Of a DNA stretch of 64,000 nucleotides, positions 42,815 to 52,479 are shown piece after piece (position 1 is the first letter of the stretch; every line of letters starts with the position of its first letter). The DNA lies in assembly GCF_012272815.1 (NCBI RefSeq), contig NZ_JAAWWL010000001.1:124001-188000 (forward strand), read 5' to 3'. The notes under the pieces were generated by a model. That model saw only the letters and a program-made list of their open reading frames with translations. It did not search any database and had not been told where the DNA came from. This DNA comes from Croceivirga thetidis (lineage in GTDB: Bacteria; Bacteroidota; Bacteroidia; Flavobacteriales; Flavobacteriaceae). Made by a program: the position numbers and the translations under genes.

Positions 42815-43909
42815 ATGAAATTGACAAAAAGCCCAATCCTGAATAAAATCAAATCTACCATCCGAAAACCATTATACCTCGTTTTAGTAGTGTTGTTATG
42901 CTGCAGCCACGATTTGTATTTGAAAATGGGAACTTACTTTTTAGAGTCAAATCAAGATGCCATTATCAGTCTTTTCAATGGGACCTTCGAACGGAGTGAA
43001 AATATAATTACCCGAGACCGTATGTTGGATGCCTCTCTTGTTGGGCAAGGTGATAGATTACCTATCGACCCAGATTGGTGGAAAGACCAAGACAGTACAA
43101 TTACACAACTAACCCTTAATTCGGGAGATGCTGGCACCTATATGGTAGGGGTTTCTACTAAGGCAAGAAACATAGAGCTTACGTCAAATGAGTTCAATGA
43201 TTACTTGAAACATGACGGCATATTGGATATGCTGGAACAACGAACCAATGATGGTGTTTTGGACCAAGATGCAGTAGAGAGTTATCAAAAACATGTAAAG
43301 GCCATCTATCAAGTAGGTGAAAAGAAAACAAACGATTGGAGCACGGTTTTAGGATATCCAATTGAATTTGTTCCTCAAGCAAACCCTTATGACTCCTACA
43401 GCGGTGAAAAGTTGGAAGTACAAGTTTTGTTGGACGGTCAACCACTTTCGAACCAGCTTGTTTATGCTGATTATATCAAAAGCACACATTCACATTCACA
43501 TCATACACATGAGCATGATAGTCATGGCCATTCACATGATGATGGGCATAGCCATGACGAGGAGCATTCACATGAAGGGCATACACATTCTCACGATTCT
43601 GATGAAGGACATACACATACCAGCGGGCAAAAACTACGAACAAATGAGAAGGGTATGGTCAATGTAAATTTACCCGAAGATGGTATTTATTACTTACGCA
43701 CCATTCATATGGTTCAGGTCACCAATAGCGAAGAATTGACCCATGAATCTAAATGGGCCACGCTGAGCTTTGAGGTTACTCATGAGCATAGTGCAGATAC
43801 ACATACTCATGACCACGACCATGAAGAAGGTATTTCAACTTGGATTTTTATTTTGGCCAGTATTCTGATTATTGGTGCACTTTTTTTGGTCTTTAGAAAA
43901 AAGAAATAG
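42815..43909 (+). CDS. DUF4198-like periplasmic metal-handling protein with His-rich segment
   Basis: A 364-residue protein: N-terminal membrane/signal segment (about 18-31) directly followed by SHDLYLKMGTYFL, the start of the DUF4198-like domain. A low-complexity segment (about 224-269) has roughly 18 His, mostly as HSH/HTH/HDH. A second His cluster (about 326-338) precedes a C-terminal membrane helix (about 342-360) and a KKK tail. It is followed 2 bp later by a HupE/UreJ permease, so it probably gathers Ni, Co or a similar metal for uptake. Metal identity inferred. Confidence 0.8.
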   Translation: MKLTKSPILNKIKSTIRKPLYLVLVVLLCCSHDLYLKMGTYFLESNQDAIISLFNGTFERSENIITRDRMLDASLVGQGDRLPIDPDWWKDQDSTITQLTLNSGDAGTYMVGVSTKARNIELTSNEFNDYLKHDGILDMLEQRTNDGVLDQDAVESYQKHVKAIYQVGEKKTNDWSTVLGYPIEFVPQANPYDSYSGEKLEVQVLLDGQPLSNQLVYADYIKSTHSHSHHTHEHDSHGHSHDDGHSHDEEHSHEGHTHSHDSDEGHTHTSGQKLRTNEKGMVNVNLPEDGIYYLRTIHMVQVTNSEELTHESKWATLSFEVTHEHSADTHTHDHDHEEGISTWIFILASILIIGALFLVFRKKK

Positions 43910-43911
43910 CA

Positions 43912-44589
43912 ATGTGGCTTAATTTCCGAGTTGTATTATCCTTTGCCTTGATATTGGCTCCATTTATTGGTTTCGCCCATGATGTAAGTAGTGCCGACCA
44001 AGAAATCTTACGTAACGGTGGTCTATTGGCCTATGTTCAAGTAGGGGCTACTCATATGCTTACGGGTTATGATCATTTGCTTTTTCTGGCGGGTGTGGTG
44101 TTCTACTTAAACAGCTTTAAGGACATTTTAAAGTTCATCACCGTCTTCACCATAGGTCACTGCGTTACACTTATTGGAGCAACTTATGCAGGTATCACAG
44201 CCAATGAACATCTTGTTGATGCGGTGATAGCCCTCAGTGTTCTCTACAAAGGATTCGAAAATTTAGGTGGCTTTGAAAAACTTAATCTCAAATCGCCAAA
44301 TCTGCTGTTCATGGTAGGTCTTTTTGGATTGATTCACGGCTTTGGTCTCTCTACTAGATTGCAGTCCTTTGATATGGGTGAAGACCAAATTTTAGCAAAA
44401 ATTTTATGTTTCAATTTAGGTGTCGAAGTAGGTCAGGTATTGGCTTTAATTCCTATTGTGGCCATAATTACGCTATCACGAAAACACAAACAATTTTCAG
44501 CGTTTTATAAGGCTGTTAATTGGTATTTGGTTTTGGTTGGAATAGGCCTTTTCGCCTATCAACTTTACGGTTATTTTCATGGGCATTAA
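43912..44589 (+). CDS. HupE/UreJ family permease
   Basis: A 225-residue inner-membrane protein with a signal/helix start and about six membrane helices. It has the HupE signature GATHMLTGYDHLLFLAGVVFY, TIGHCVTLIGA and GLIHGFGLSTRL, with conserved His and Asp in the membrane. HupE/UreJ proteins transport Ni or related metals. It starts 2 bp after the His-rich DUF4198-like gene, and the two form one operon. No urease or hydrogenase gene is visible in this window. Confidence 0.9.
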   Translation: MWLNFRVVLSFALILAPFIGFAHDVSSADQEILRNGGLLAYVQVGATHMLTGYDHLLFLAGVVFYLNSFKDILKFITVFTIGHCVTLIGATYAGITANEHLVDAVIALSVLYKGFENLGGFEKLNLKSPNLLFMVGLFGLIHGFGLSTRLQSFDMGEDQILAKILCFNLGVEVGQVLALIPIVAIITLSRKHKQFSAFYKAVNWYLVLVGIGLFAYQLYGYFHGH

Positions 44590-44638
44590 AAATATCGAGA
44601 CACGATAAATCCCTTAAATAATTAAGTAAATCCGATTC

Positions 44639-45115
44639 ATGGCCCATTTGATTGAAGTTTTTTCAGACCCTGACTATCAAGTCGCCATTGAACTCTTTAG
44701 GGCCTATGCTTCAGAAATTGACATTGATTTAGAATTCCAAAATTTTAGTGAAGAAATTGAAAATATCAAGCTTCAGTATGCCAGACCTGCAGGGGTACTA
44801 TTTATTGTCAAAAATGATGAGAACAAACCACTAGGGTGCTTCGGAATTCGAAAATGGAATGAACAGATTTGCGAACTTAAACGAATGTACCTTAAAGTTG
44901 AGGGAAGAGGTTTGGGCATAGGACAACTAATGATGGAAAAGGCAATAGCAGAAGCAAAGGAAATGGGCTATGAAAAAATGCGTTTGGATACCTTATCACA
45001 AATGCATGCTGCAATTGGACTGTACAAAAAAATGGGCTTTTACGAAGTAATACCTTATCGATTCAATCCCTTCGTTGGGGCCAAATTTTTTGAAATCGAG
45101 TTACAGGATAAATAG
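44639..45115 (+). CDS. GNAT family N-acetyltransferase
   Basis: A 158-residue acetyltransferase with the acetyl-CoA loop KRMYLKVEGRGLGIGQLMMEKAI (about 81-103) and the ending MRLDTLSQMHAAIGLYKKMGFYEV. Typical of small GNATs of Bacteroidota. Substrate unknown. Neighbours are the metal permease upstream and a DUF3307 gene downstream, without evident link. Confidence 0.9.
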   Translation: MAHLIEVFSDPDYQVAIELFRAYASEIDIDLEFQNFSEEIENIKLQYARPAGVLFIVKNDENKPLGCFGIRKWNEQICELKRMYLKVEGRGLGIGQLMMEKAIAEAKEMGYEKMRLDTLSQMHAAIGLYKKMGFYEVIPYRFNPFVGAKFFEIELQDK

Positions 45116-45186
45116 TATTCATTCAAGCGCTAATAAATCATTCACTGGTGCATTTTGATTAAGGCTTTTTGATTAACTTCCCTGAC

Positions 45187-45537
45187 ATGAATTTTCTAAT
45201 CATTTTACTGGGTCATTGGGTGGGAGATTTTGTTTTACAAACCTCCAGCATGGCCAATGAGAAAGGACATAGTATCAAATGGTTATTATTACATGTATTG
45301 CTTTACACGATAACCCTACTCGTGACGGCAAGTCTGGTTTTTTCTTGGCAAATCGCATTCGGTTACACCGTTATCAGTGCATTGTTACATCTGGTAACGG
45401 ACTTTTTCACTAGCAAGTTAGCTGCTCGCTTTGCTGATAAACCCCGTATTTTTTACCCTATTTTAGGTTTTGACCAGTTATTGCATGTCGCTTGTTTGTA
45501 CTGGGCCTATTTAAATGCAGATATCTTAGCATTATGA
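45187..45537 (+). CDS. DUF3307 membrane protein
   Basis: About 116 residues from ATG 45187 (MNFLIILLGHWVGDFVLQTS); a TTG six codons earlier is possible. Three to four membrane helices with His/Asp residues in the membrane: HWVGDFVLQ, HLVTDFFTSK and FDQLLHVACLY. This is the DUF3307 pattern, of unknown function. Its stop overlaps the next start by ATGA. Confidence 0.85.
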   Translation: MNFLIILLGHWVGDFVLQTSSMANEKGHSIKWLLLHVLLYTITLLVTASLVFSWQIAFGYTVISALLHLVTDFFTSKLAARFADKPRIFYPILGFDQLLHVACLYWAYLNADILAL

Positions 45538-46007
45538 TAAAAAATAACCAATCTCCTACACCAAATGAATTTGTAAAAACAATTTCAATCATTCATTTTG
45601 GTCTAGTTGCCGGGCTGTTGGCCTTCGGTACAATTACGTTTTTTCAAACTGATATTGCGAATTCTTCGAGCCTTAATCAAAATGACCCCTTAATTTATAT
45701 CGCCCCATTGGTTGGCATGGCCGGTATTTTTGGAAGTAAGGTGGTTTTCCAAAAACTAGTGGAACGGGCAAAGTCTGCAAATGGATTACAAGATAAATTA
45801 GCAGCTTACCAGACGGCGAGTTTGATACAATGGGCACTGATTGAAGGCCCTGCTTTTTTAAATCTTGCTTTGTTCATGTCGTCAGGTAACAGTCTGTACC
45901 TGGCCGTGGCCGTTACACTTCTATTGTATTTGGCCTGGCTGAGGCCAACAAAAATTAAAATAAGTTCTGATTTGGAATTACGAGGTGATGATCTCGCTCA
46001 ATTCTAA
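45534..46007 (+). CDS. Membrane protein of unknown function (157 aa)
   Basis: Begins at ATG 45534, coupled to the DUF3307 stop; the longer frame from 45492 lies inside the previous gene and is rejected. Four membrane segments are visible (SIIHFGLVAGLLAFGTITFF, LIYIAPLVGMAGIFGSKVVF, then two further). The loop VERAKSANGLQDKLAAYQTA is typical of small flavobacterial membrane proteins of unknown role. Probably co-expressed with the DUF3307 protein. Confidence 0.75.
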   Translation: MIKNNQSPTPNEFVKTISIIHFGLVAGLLAFGTITFFQTDIANSSSLNQNDPLIYIAPLVGMAGIFGSKVVFQKLVERAKSANGLQDKLAAYQTASLIQWALIEGPAFLNLALFMSSGNSLYLAVAVTLLLYLAWLRPTKIKISSDLELRGDDLAQF

Positions 46008-46213
46008 TAAAAAGAAAAATCAAATTTCAATAATCTGTGTGAATAAAGTTATTATTATCTCTCAGATCAAATCAGTTCAGTCTTAATGACCACACCATTT
46101 AATTGATAGAGACTGATAAAAGTCATATTCCCAACAAAATCTTAGTAAGAAATTTAACATTGATTATCTTACAGAGCTATATTCACTAGCCGTAATTGCA
46201 AATGGAGTAAATT

Positions 46214-47419
46214 ATGGTTGAACCTAAAATACCTCAGAACGAAAATGAGCGAATTTCAGAATTAAGAAAGTACAATATTCTAGATTCCCTTCCTGAAAAG
46301 GAATACGACAGCATTACAACTATTGCTTCAATTATTTGTGACACTCCTATTTCCTTAATTTCATTGGTAGATCGAAACCGCCAATGGTTCAAATCAAAAA
46401 TAGGACTTGAGGCAGATGAAACTCCAAGAGACGTGTCATTTTGCGCACATGCCATAAATGATCCCGATAACATGTTTATCGTCAATGATGCTCAAAAAGA
46501 TTTGCGATTTAGAGACAACCCGCTCACGACAAATGACCCGAATGTAATATTCTATGCCGGAGTTCCTCTAAACTCCCCAAAAGGACATTCTTTAGGAACA
46601 CTTTGTGTGATTGACAATAAACCTCGAAAATTAAGCATTGATCAAAAAAAAGCCCTAAATGCCTTGGCTGAACAGGTAGTTCAACTTCTTGAATATAGAA
46701 GAATAATCATGAAGGTAGAGGCACAGAACACCTATATCAAATCTCTTTATGACCGCCTTCACTCTTACAGTCATAGCTTTGCACATGAGTTAAAAACACC
46801 TATTCGTGGCAATCATGCATTATTAGAATGGCTAAAAGCAGATTATAGCGATAGGCTTGACGAGCAAGGTCTTGGTCTAATTCAGAAAATGATGAAAAAC
46901 AATTCATTTTTAGATGCAATGACCCAAGGCATGCTTGAATATCACCACGTTTGCACGATGAAATTCAAGTACGAATCATTCAGCTTATTGGATTGCATTT
47001 CGCACATTACCAATCAAATAGAGGACTTTTCCAAAATCTCATTCACTGCCAAAAATTTAGGTTTGAATGTTTTTCATTCCAAAGATGCATTTCAAATATT
47101 ATTTCGACACTTGATAAGAAATACCATTGTACATGCGGGAGAAAACTCTAATTGTAGTCTTGAACACATAAATGGAGAAGAGTGTCATTATTTTATTTTT
47201 AGAGATGATGGTCCGGGAATAGAAGAAAAATTTCAAGAGGATGTTTTTGAAATCTTTGTTACCCTTAAATCTAAAAACGAATTGAATAGGGGAATCGGAT
47301 TGTCAATAGTGCGCTGTCTGGTAGAAAAGTTAAATGGTAACATATCAATTTCAAAAAGTTCTAAGGTACAAGGGTTGCAAATTGAAATTGAGTTGCCAAA
47401 AATTCAGAATTCCATTTAA
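46214..47419 (+). CDS. GAF-domain sensor histidine kinase
   Basis: A 401-residue soluble kinase. An N-terminal GAF domain (about 20-165; [50 protein letters not shown]) is followed by a HisKA region with His191 ([11 protein letters not shown]). The HATPase domain has [12 protein letters not shown] (N box), RDDGPGIEE and [16 protein letters not shown]. No membrane segment, so it senses a cytoplasmic signal. No response regulator is adjacent. The tail overlaps the convergent gldC stop by four bases. Confidence 0.9.
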   Translation: MVEPKIPQNENERISELRKYNILDSLPEKEYDSITTIASIICDTPISLISLVDRNRQWFKSKIGLEADETPRDVSFCAHAINDPDNMFIVNDAQKDLRFRDNPLTTNDPNVIFYAGVPLNSPKGHSLGTLCVIDNKPRKLSIDQKKALNALAEQVVQLLEYRRIIMKVEAQNTYIKSLYDRLHSYSHSFAHELKTPIRGNHALLEWLKADYSDRLDEQGLGLIQKMMKNNSFLDAMTQGMLEYHHVCTMKFKYESFSLLDCISHITNQIEDFSKISFTAKNLGLNVFHSKDAFQILFRHLIRNTIVHAGENSNCSLEHINGEECHYFIFRDDGPGIEEKFQEDVFEIFVTLKSKNELNRGIGLSIVRCLVEKLNGNISISKSSKVQGLQIEIELPKIQNSI

Positions 47420-47751
47420 GATTTGAGTTCCAGTTTATTAGCAAAGTATTCACAGAAATCTTTCATTGTTGCAGTCATTTTTTCATCCTGTGTGGCCCTC
47501 ATAAAAGTATCACTCAGCGATACCAACGTTTGGTGAAAGAAGATTTTCATTTCGTCCAATGGCATATCTTTTGTCCAAAGGTCAATTTTTAGTGATTCCT
47601 TGTTTTTACTATCCCAGACCGAGAGCAACATCGCTTTGGCCTCTTCATTATTGACACCGCCATCTTCAGCAGACCAATTTAATTCTTCGGGTACCCGATT
47701 TTCATCTAGACCTACCGTAAGTGTTATTTGTGATGTGTGTTTTACCGCCAT
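47416..47751 (-). CDS. gldC: Gliding motility protein GldC
   Basis: A 111-residue cytoplasmic protein with the GldC pattern ([37 protein letters not shown]). GldC accompanies GldB in Bacteroidota and supports gliding. Its start follows the stop of gldB directly, so both form an operon in the usual order gldB-gldC. Confidence 0.9.
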   Translation of the reverse strand: MAVKHTSQITLTVGLDENRVPEELNWSAEDGGVNNEEAKAMLLSVWDSKNKESLKIDLWTKDMPLDEMKIFFHQTLVSLSDTFMRATQDEKMTATMKDFCEYFANKLELKS

Positions 47752-48722
47752 TATCTTTTGGGTTTGTAATTCGCCATTTTAAAAAGTTCATCTGCTGGAA
47801 GTTGTAAAACGGCATTCAAATCCGCCTCCGGATGCTTCTCCGCGTAGGCCCTTACAATTTGCCATCCTAAAAACCGACCTAGTCTTCCTGGTGATTCACT
47901 GTCCAGTTCCAAACCAAACTTTGAAAAGGGAGCTGGGTCTAAAAATTTTCTATCCAAACTAGAATCAGTGCTATACAGTAACTCGTTCTCCACAAAATAG
48001 CGCCACATTTGTTCTTCATTGGCCAATGCCCATTCATGTTCACCTTCTAGGTAGTTCAATTTTTGGGCGTCTGTTAGTTCTGGCAGTAGTTTGTCTTTTA
48101 AATACAGTTCTTTACCGTAATGGACCATACGTGACAAGAAACTACGATTTCTAGGGTATGACAGTACCTTTTTGGCAAAAGTACTTGCCACATCAGAGGT
48201 TAAAAAGTCTTTTGACAATCCTTTTGCCACGTAATTGGGCAAGCCCGAATAAAACTTATGATCTTGACCGAGGTAATTGTCCAACCCAATAAGTAGCAAT
48301 GAATCTGAATACACAACACGATTATTGTAATCAACTTCAGAAATCAAGGTAACGATACTTGGAGCTGTAAATTCAGGAAAATAATAGGTAATATGTCTAA
48401 ATAAGGATTCAAGACTTTCCTGCTCTGATTCAAAAGAAGGAAATACAAGTTCAACCTCTTGCTCCAATTCCATTTGAAGGGTATCGTTCATTTTCGAAAT
48501 CCATAGACTATCTGAAAATCTACTTGGAAACAAATAAGGATAAGTTGTTTTTAGCTCAGGCAAATCTTCAACCTTGGCTTCAGCAAACTCCCTATCGAAC
48601 CTTGAGACGGTTAGCTCAACATCAATTTGGGCAATTTGTTCTTTAATCTTTTGATTGTTCTTACAGGAAGAAATCAAGAAAATCAATACTATAATTGGAA
48701 AGTATTGGTGTATCAGCTTCAT
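47751..48722 (-). CDS. gldB: Gliding motility lipoprotein GldB
   Basis: About 323 residues. I choose the ATG at 48722 (MKLIHQYFPIIVLIFLISSC), which gives a correct lipoprotein signal with Cys20; an ATG twelve codons upstream would spoil it. The protein has the GldB features SRFDREFAEAKVEDLPELKTTYPYLFP and GLDNYLGQDHKFY. GldB is an essential lipoprotein of the gliding/type IX secretion apparatus. nadE starts divergently 65 bp away. Confidence 0.9.
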   Translation of the reverse strand: MKLIHQYFPIIVLIFLISSCKNNQKIKEQIAQIDVELTVSRFDREFAEAKVEDLPELKTTYPYLFPSRFSDSLWISKMNDTLQMELEQEVELVFPSFESEQESLESLFRHITYYFPEFTAPSIVTLISEVDYNNRVVYSDSLLLIGLDNYLGQDHKFYSGLPNYVAKGLSKDFLTSDVASTFAKKVLSYPRNRSFLSRMVHYGKELYLKDKLLPELTDAQKLNYLEGEHEWALANEEQMWRYFVENELLYSTDSSLDRKFLDPAPFSKFGLELDSESPGRLGRFLGWQIVRAYAEKHPEADLNAVLQLPADELFKMANYKPKR

Positions 48723-48787
48723 TTTTAACATTCCAGCCTCTAAATTTACAGGGCACAAATTTAGTTTAAAGCATCAAATCATAGCTC

Positions 48788-49576
48788 ATGCAAACAGAAA
48801 AGGTAATTGAACATATTGTTAATTGGTTAAAAGATTATGCAACCAACGCTAAAATGAATGGTTTTGTAGTCGGTGTTTCCGGTGGAATCGATTCTGCCGT
48901 TACCTCGACGCTATGTGCAAGAACAGGTCTTGACCTCTTAGTTCTAGAAATGCCAATTCACCAGGGCAAAAATCAAGTTACGCGTGCCGATCGCCATATC
49001 GACTGGTTAATGGAGAATTTTCCTAACGTCAATCGCCAACCGGTGAACCTAAGCCCAGTTTTTGATAATCTCGTTGCTGCCTTACCCGATGTTGAAAATG
49101 AGGAAGAACGTTTTATGTCTCTGGCCAATACCAGGGCAAGATTACGCATGACTACTTTGTATTATTTCGCCGCGCTAAAAAAATATCTCGTCGCCGGAAC
49201 AGGAAATAAAGTTGAAGACTTTGGTGTAGGATTTTATACCAAGTATGGTGATGGTGGTGTCGACCTAAGTCCGATAGCTGATTTAGTAAAAACAGAAGTT
49301 TGGGAAGTTGGTCGCGTTCTTGGTGTAAATCAAGAAATAATCGATGCAGCACCAACAGACGGTCTTTGGGGTGACAATAGAACAGATGAAGATCAAATCG
49401 GAGCTTCCTATCCAGAATTGGAATGGGCAATGAAAATGGATGAAGAAGGAAAAACCGAAGATGATTTTTCTGACAGACAAAAAGAAGTATTTATAATCTA
49501 TAAACGATTCAATTCTTCCAATAAACATAAGATGATTCCTATACCAGTTTGTGAAATCCCTGAAGGATTAAAATAG
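48788..49576 (+). CDS. nadE: NAD(+) synthase, ammonia-type
   Basis: A 262-residue N-type ATP pyrophosphatase with SGGIDS (31-36), RARLRMTTLYYFA, GTGNKVEDFGVGFYTKYGDGG and APTDGLWGDNRTDEDQIG. It amidates deamido-NAD. There is no glutaminase domain, so ammonia is the direct donor. It lies divergent to gldB, a conserved flavobacterial order. Confidence 0.95.
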   Translation: MQTEKVIEHIVNWLKDYATNAKMNGFVVGVSGGIDSAVTSTLCARTGLDLLVLEMPIHQGKNQVTRADRHIDWLMENFPNVNRQPVNLSPVFDNLVAALPDVENEEERFMSLANTRARLRMTTLYYFAALKKYLVAGTGNKVEDFGVGFYTKYGDGGVDLSPIADLVKTEVWEVGRVLGVNQEIIDAAPTDGLWGDNRTDEDQIGASYPELEWAMKMDEEGKTEDDFSDRQKEVFIIYKRFNSSNKHKMIPIPVCEIPEGLK

Positions 49577-49749
49577 CCTTACAACTGAATTTTCTGCAAT
49601 TAAAACGAATAAAACCCCAAAAAAACTAAGGTTTCGGAAATTTTTTGGCACATTTGTTCACACAAATATGTATATTGCCTTTCGAATTTTGTAGGCATTA
49701 GACTACTAAACACATTCATTAACCCATAAACTGAAGTAAAACCCACAAA

Positions 49750-50379
49750 ATGATTAAAGTTTTAATTGCGGACAATCATCCAATTGTAAGATTGGGGGTC
49801 AAGGAAGTCCTGAGCAGACAACCTGACTTTGATGTGATTGCCGACGTCGCTACTACTTCCGAGTTGTTTGAGACGTTAAAAAAAGTTTCCCCCGACGTTG
49901 TGATGCTAGAAATGGATATTCCAGAAATAAATGGCATTGCTACCCTAAGAAAGATTAAAGACGAGTTCCCGAACACCAAAGTTTTGATGTTCAGTGGTCA
50001 ATCTGAAGATGTTTATGCGCTTAGTACCATTCGTGCTGGGGCATTTGGTTACCTTTCTAAATCAGCTGATATTGATTATATCATGTCTGCCTTGAGAAAA
50101 GTTGCCGAAGGAAACATGTTCATTACTAATGAATTGGCACAGCGTTTAGCCTTTGATGAAGGCACACAAAAGCCAAGAAGATTCTTTAGAAAATTATCTA
50201 CTAGAGAGGTAGAGGTTCTAAAGTTACTTGCAAGCGGAAAACGCAATAAGGAAGTAGCCGAAGGTCTTAACTTGAATGAAAAGACCGTGAGCACCTACAA
50301 GGCACGTTTAATGCGCAAATTAAACGTTGATAACTTGGTAGATCTTTTGCAGCAAGCAAAAGCGTTGGAATTGTACTAA
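49750..50379 (+). CDS. LuxR-type response regulator with Glu at the phospho-acceptor position
   Basis: A 209-residue NarL/FixJ-type protein. The receiver (1-120) has the acidic pair region IADNHPIVRLG and the conserved YLSK. At the phosphorylation site it reads VVMLEMDIPE: by alignment with VVLLDxxMP the Asp is Glu54. The LuxR helix-turn-helix (STREVEVLKLLASGKRNKEVAEGLNLNEKTV) is normal (about 145-205). It may be locked in an active-like state or use a different input. No kinase is adjacent. A strong terminator follows. Confidence 0.9.
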   Translation: MIKVLIADNHPIVRLGVKEVLSRQPDFDVIADVATTSELFETLKKVSPDVVMLEMDIPEINGIATLRKIKDEFPNTKVLMFSGQSEDVYALSTIRAGAFGYLSKSADIDYIMSALRKVAEGNMFITNELAQRLAFDEGTQKPRRFFRKLSTREVEVLKLLASGKRNKEVAEGLNLNEKTVSTYKARLMRKLNVDNLVDLLQQAKALELY

Positions 50380-50396
50380 ACAAACTAGAATATTTC

Positions 50397-50428
50397 AAAA
50401 AAAACCCCAATTAAATTGGGGTTTTTTT
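50397..50428. terminator. Bidirectional hairpin terminator
   Basis: The stem CCCCAAT/ATTGGGG has a 3-nt loop, with an A run before it and a T run after it. It separates the response regulator gene from the convergent dnaG. Confidence 0.8.
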
Positions 50429-50432
50429 ATGG

Positions 50433-52406
50433 TTAAAAACTAAGAACGCGCCCTAATCTTTTGTTCAATAGAACATGAAGCTCGTTGTAGTCATTTATTT
50501 CAATTAAAGTTTCCCTATTATCTTCTTTGAGAAGAGTTTTTTGTTGCAACGTAGAAACAACCTTTTTTATTAAAAAAGAGCGTAAGGTTAAAATTGTTTC
50601 GTCAACTAGTTGAACCATACCAATTCTTTTCTTTTTTGGATATATGTTTTTTCTCTCCCAATCATGCATTGAATACTTTTCTTCTTCCATTAAAATGGTA
50701 GAAATTTCTGCCGAATATTCTTGGCTTAATTTGCTCATAAAACTTCTAATCAAGAATTCTTCTTTCTCATTCATTTCTGATATTAATTGAAAATAGACTT
50801 CTTTGAATGTTTCATTTGTAAATTCAATTTCATCTTCTTGGAGATTTAAAAATACTTTTTCAAAAACCTTTAGAGTAGATTTTTCGCTTTTTAGTTCTAG
50901 GTCTCCTTCTTCGTTTTCTCGAAGTATTAGGTCTTCAAATTCGTCTCTTTCAAATCCATAAATTAAAAGAATACCTATAATCTTCCTTTCTAGTTCAAAC
51001 TGAACATCAACTTTCTCAACAACAGGGTCATTTTTGACAACTTCAAAAGCCTTCTGTTCTTGCTTGACCTTTTTAGAAGCCTCATTCATTGATTTCTTAT
51101 CCAATTGGGCCAAGGCACTGTACAGCGTATCTTCTGATAACTGCATCATTTTGGCACACTCTTGAATATAGATTTCTCGCTTTATACGATCCGGAATCTT
51201 AGCTATGGAACCTACAATATCACGAACGGTTTCAGCTCTTTTTATAGGGTCGTTGGCAGCTTCTTTAGCTAATAAGGAGGTTTTAAATTGAATAAAGTCC
51301 TTTGCGTTTTGTTCCAGGTACAACACCAAATCCTCATAAGCATTGTTTTTAGCGAAACTATCGGGATCCTCTCCTTCAGGAAAAGTGCATACCTTAACAT
51401 TCATTCCTTGTTCCAATATCAAATCGATACCGCGCAGGGAGGCTCTTAGACCAGCAGCATCGCCATCAAAAAGAACTGTGATATTTTTTGTCAATCGGTT
51501 GATCAATCGAATTTGTTCTGGGGTCAATGCGGTACCACTCGATGCAACCACATTGTGAATTCCCCTCTGGTGCATTTGTATCACATCAGTGTAGCCCTCA
51601 ACCAAATAGCAATTATCTTCCTTAGCGATGGCCTGCTTGGCATAATAAATACCGTACAGCACTTTACTCTTGTGGTAAATCTCACTTTCTGGTGAGTTTA
51701 GGTATTTAGCCGCCTTTTTATCATTAGTCAATATTCGACCTCCAAAACCCAAGACCCGTCCACTCATTGAATGAATCGGAAACATTACCCGGCCTTTGAA
51801 ACGATCAAAGGTCTTTTTTTCTCCTGCTCCCTGATCTTTGACAATCGTCAAACCGGTTTTTTCTAAGAAATCCAATTTATAGCTGCCGCTTAAGGCCTCT
51901 TGGGTAAAGGCTTCCCATTGGTCAAGACTATAGCCCAAACCAAACATTTTTATAGTTTCATCTGTAAAACCACGTTCCTTGAAATAGGTAAGTCCTATGG
52001 CCTTTCCTGGCTGCGTCTCCCATAAAGTCTTTACAAAATACTGCTGAGCAAATTCTGAGACCAAATACATGCTTTCACGTTCGTTGGCCTGTTCTTTCTG
52101 CTCATCGGTCTGCTCCGTTTCCTCTATCTCAATATTATATTTCTTGGCGAGATAGCGAATTGCTTCTGGATAGCTAAAATGTTCATGTTCCATCAAAAAG
52201 GCCACTACGTTGCCACCTTTACCGCTACTAAAGTCCTTCCAAATCTGTTTCACAGGACTAACCATAAAACTTGGCGTACGCTCATCACTAAAAGGGCTCA
52301 ATCCTTTGAAATTACTCCCAGACTTTTTTAGTTGCACAAAATCACCAATGACCTCCTCAACCCGAGCGGTTTCATAAACTTGATCAATGGTATTTTTTGA
52401 AATCAT
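50433..52406 (-). CDS. dnaG: DNA primase lacking zinc ligands
   Basis: A 657-residue DnaG. The N-terminal CHC2 module is present in fold (LKKSGSNFKGLSPFSDERTP, WKDFSSGKGGN), but the usual Cys-His and Cys-Cys ligands are Ser37, Ser40, Asp58 and Ser61. The catalytic core (about 125-430) contains YLVEGYTDVIQMHQ and LFDGDAAGLRAS of the TOPRIM fold. The C-terminal helicase-binding domain is long and acidic. I recall that flavobacterial primases often lack the zinc ligands, so this may be a lineage trait. Essential for replication priming. Confidence 0.95.
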   Translation of the reverse strand: MISKNTIDQVYETARVEEVIGDFVQLKKSGSNFKGLSPFSDERTPSFMVSPVKQIWKDFSSGKGGNVVAFLMEHEHFSYPEAIRYLAKKYNIEIEETEQTDEQKEQANERESMYLVSEFAQQYFVKTLWETQPGKAIGLTYFKERGFTDETIKMFGLGYSLDQWEAFTQEALSGSYKLDFLEKTGLTIVKDQGAGEKKTFDRFKGRVMFPIHSMSGRVLGFGGRILTNDKKAAKYLNSPESEIYHKSKVLYGIYYAKQAIAKEDNCYLVEGYTDVIQMHQRGIHNVVASSGTALTPEQIRLINRLTKNITVLFDGDAAGLRASLRGIDLILEQGMNVKVCTFPEGEDPDSFAKNNAYEDLVLYLEQNAKDFIQFKTSLLAKEAANDPIKRAETVRDIVGSIAKIPDRIKREIYIQECAKMMQLSEDTLYSALAQLDKKSMNEASKKVKQEQKAFEVVKNDPVVEKVDVQFELERKIIGILLIYGFERDEFEDLILRENEEGDLELKSEKSTLKVFEKVFLNLQEDEIEFTNETFKEVYFQLISEMNEKEEFLIRSFMSKLSQEYSAEISTILMEEEKYSMHDWERKNIYPKKKRIGMVQLVDETILTLRSFLIKKVVSTLQQKTLLKEDNRETLIEINDYNELHVLLNKRLGRVLSF

Positions 52407-52479
52407 GGACTATCGATGTATCCTTCGGAAAAAAGGAAATATTAACTTTACGGATAAGCTATCAAATTTATTACAAATA

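Noticed and set aside
43362-43667. 101-residue frame rich in Met, His and Ile on the plus strand
   Set aside because: It is a shifted reading of the His-rich repeat of the DUF4198-like gene.
45492-45533. Upstream start for the 157-residue membrane protein
   Set aside because: The extra residues lie inside the DUF3307 gene; ATG 45534 overlaps its stop in the usual ATGA manner.
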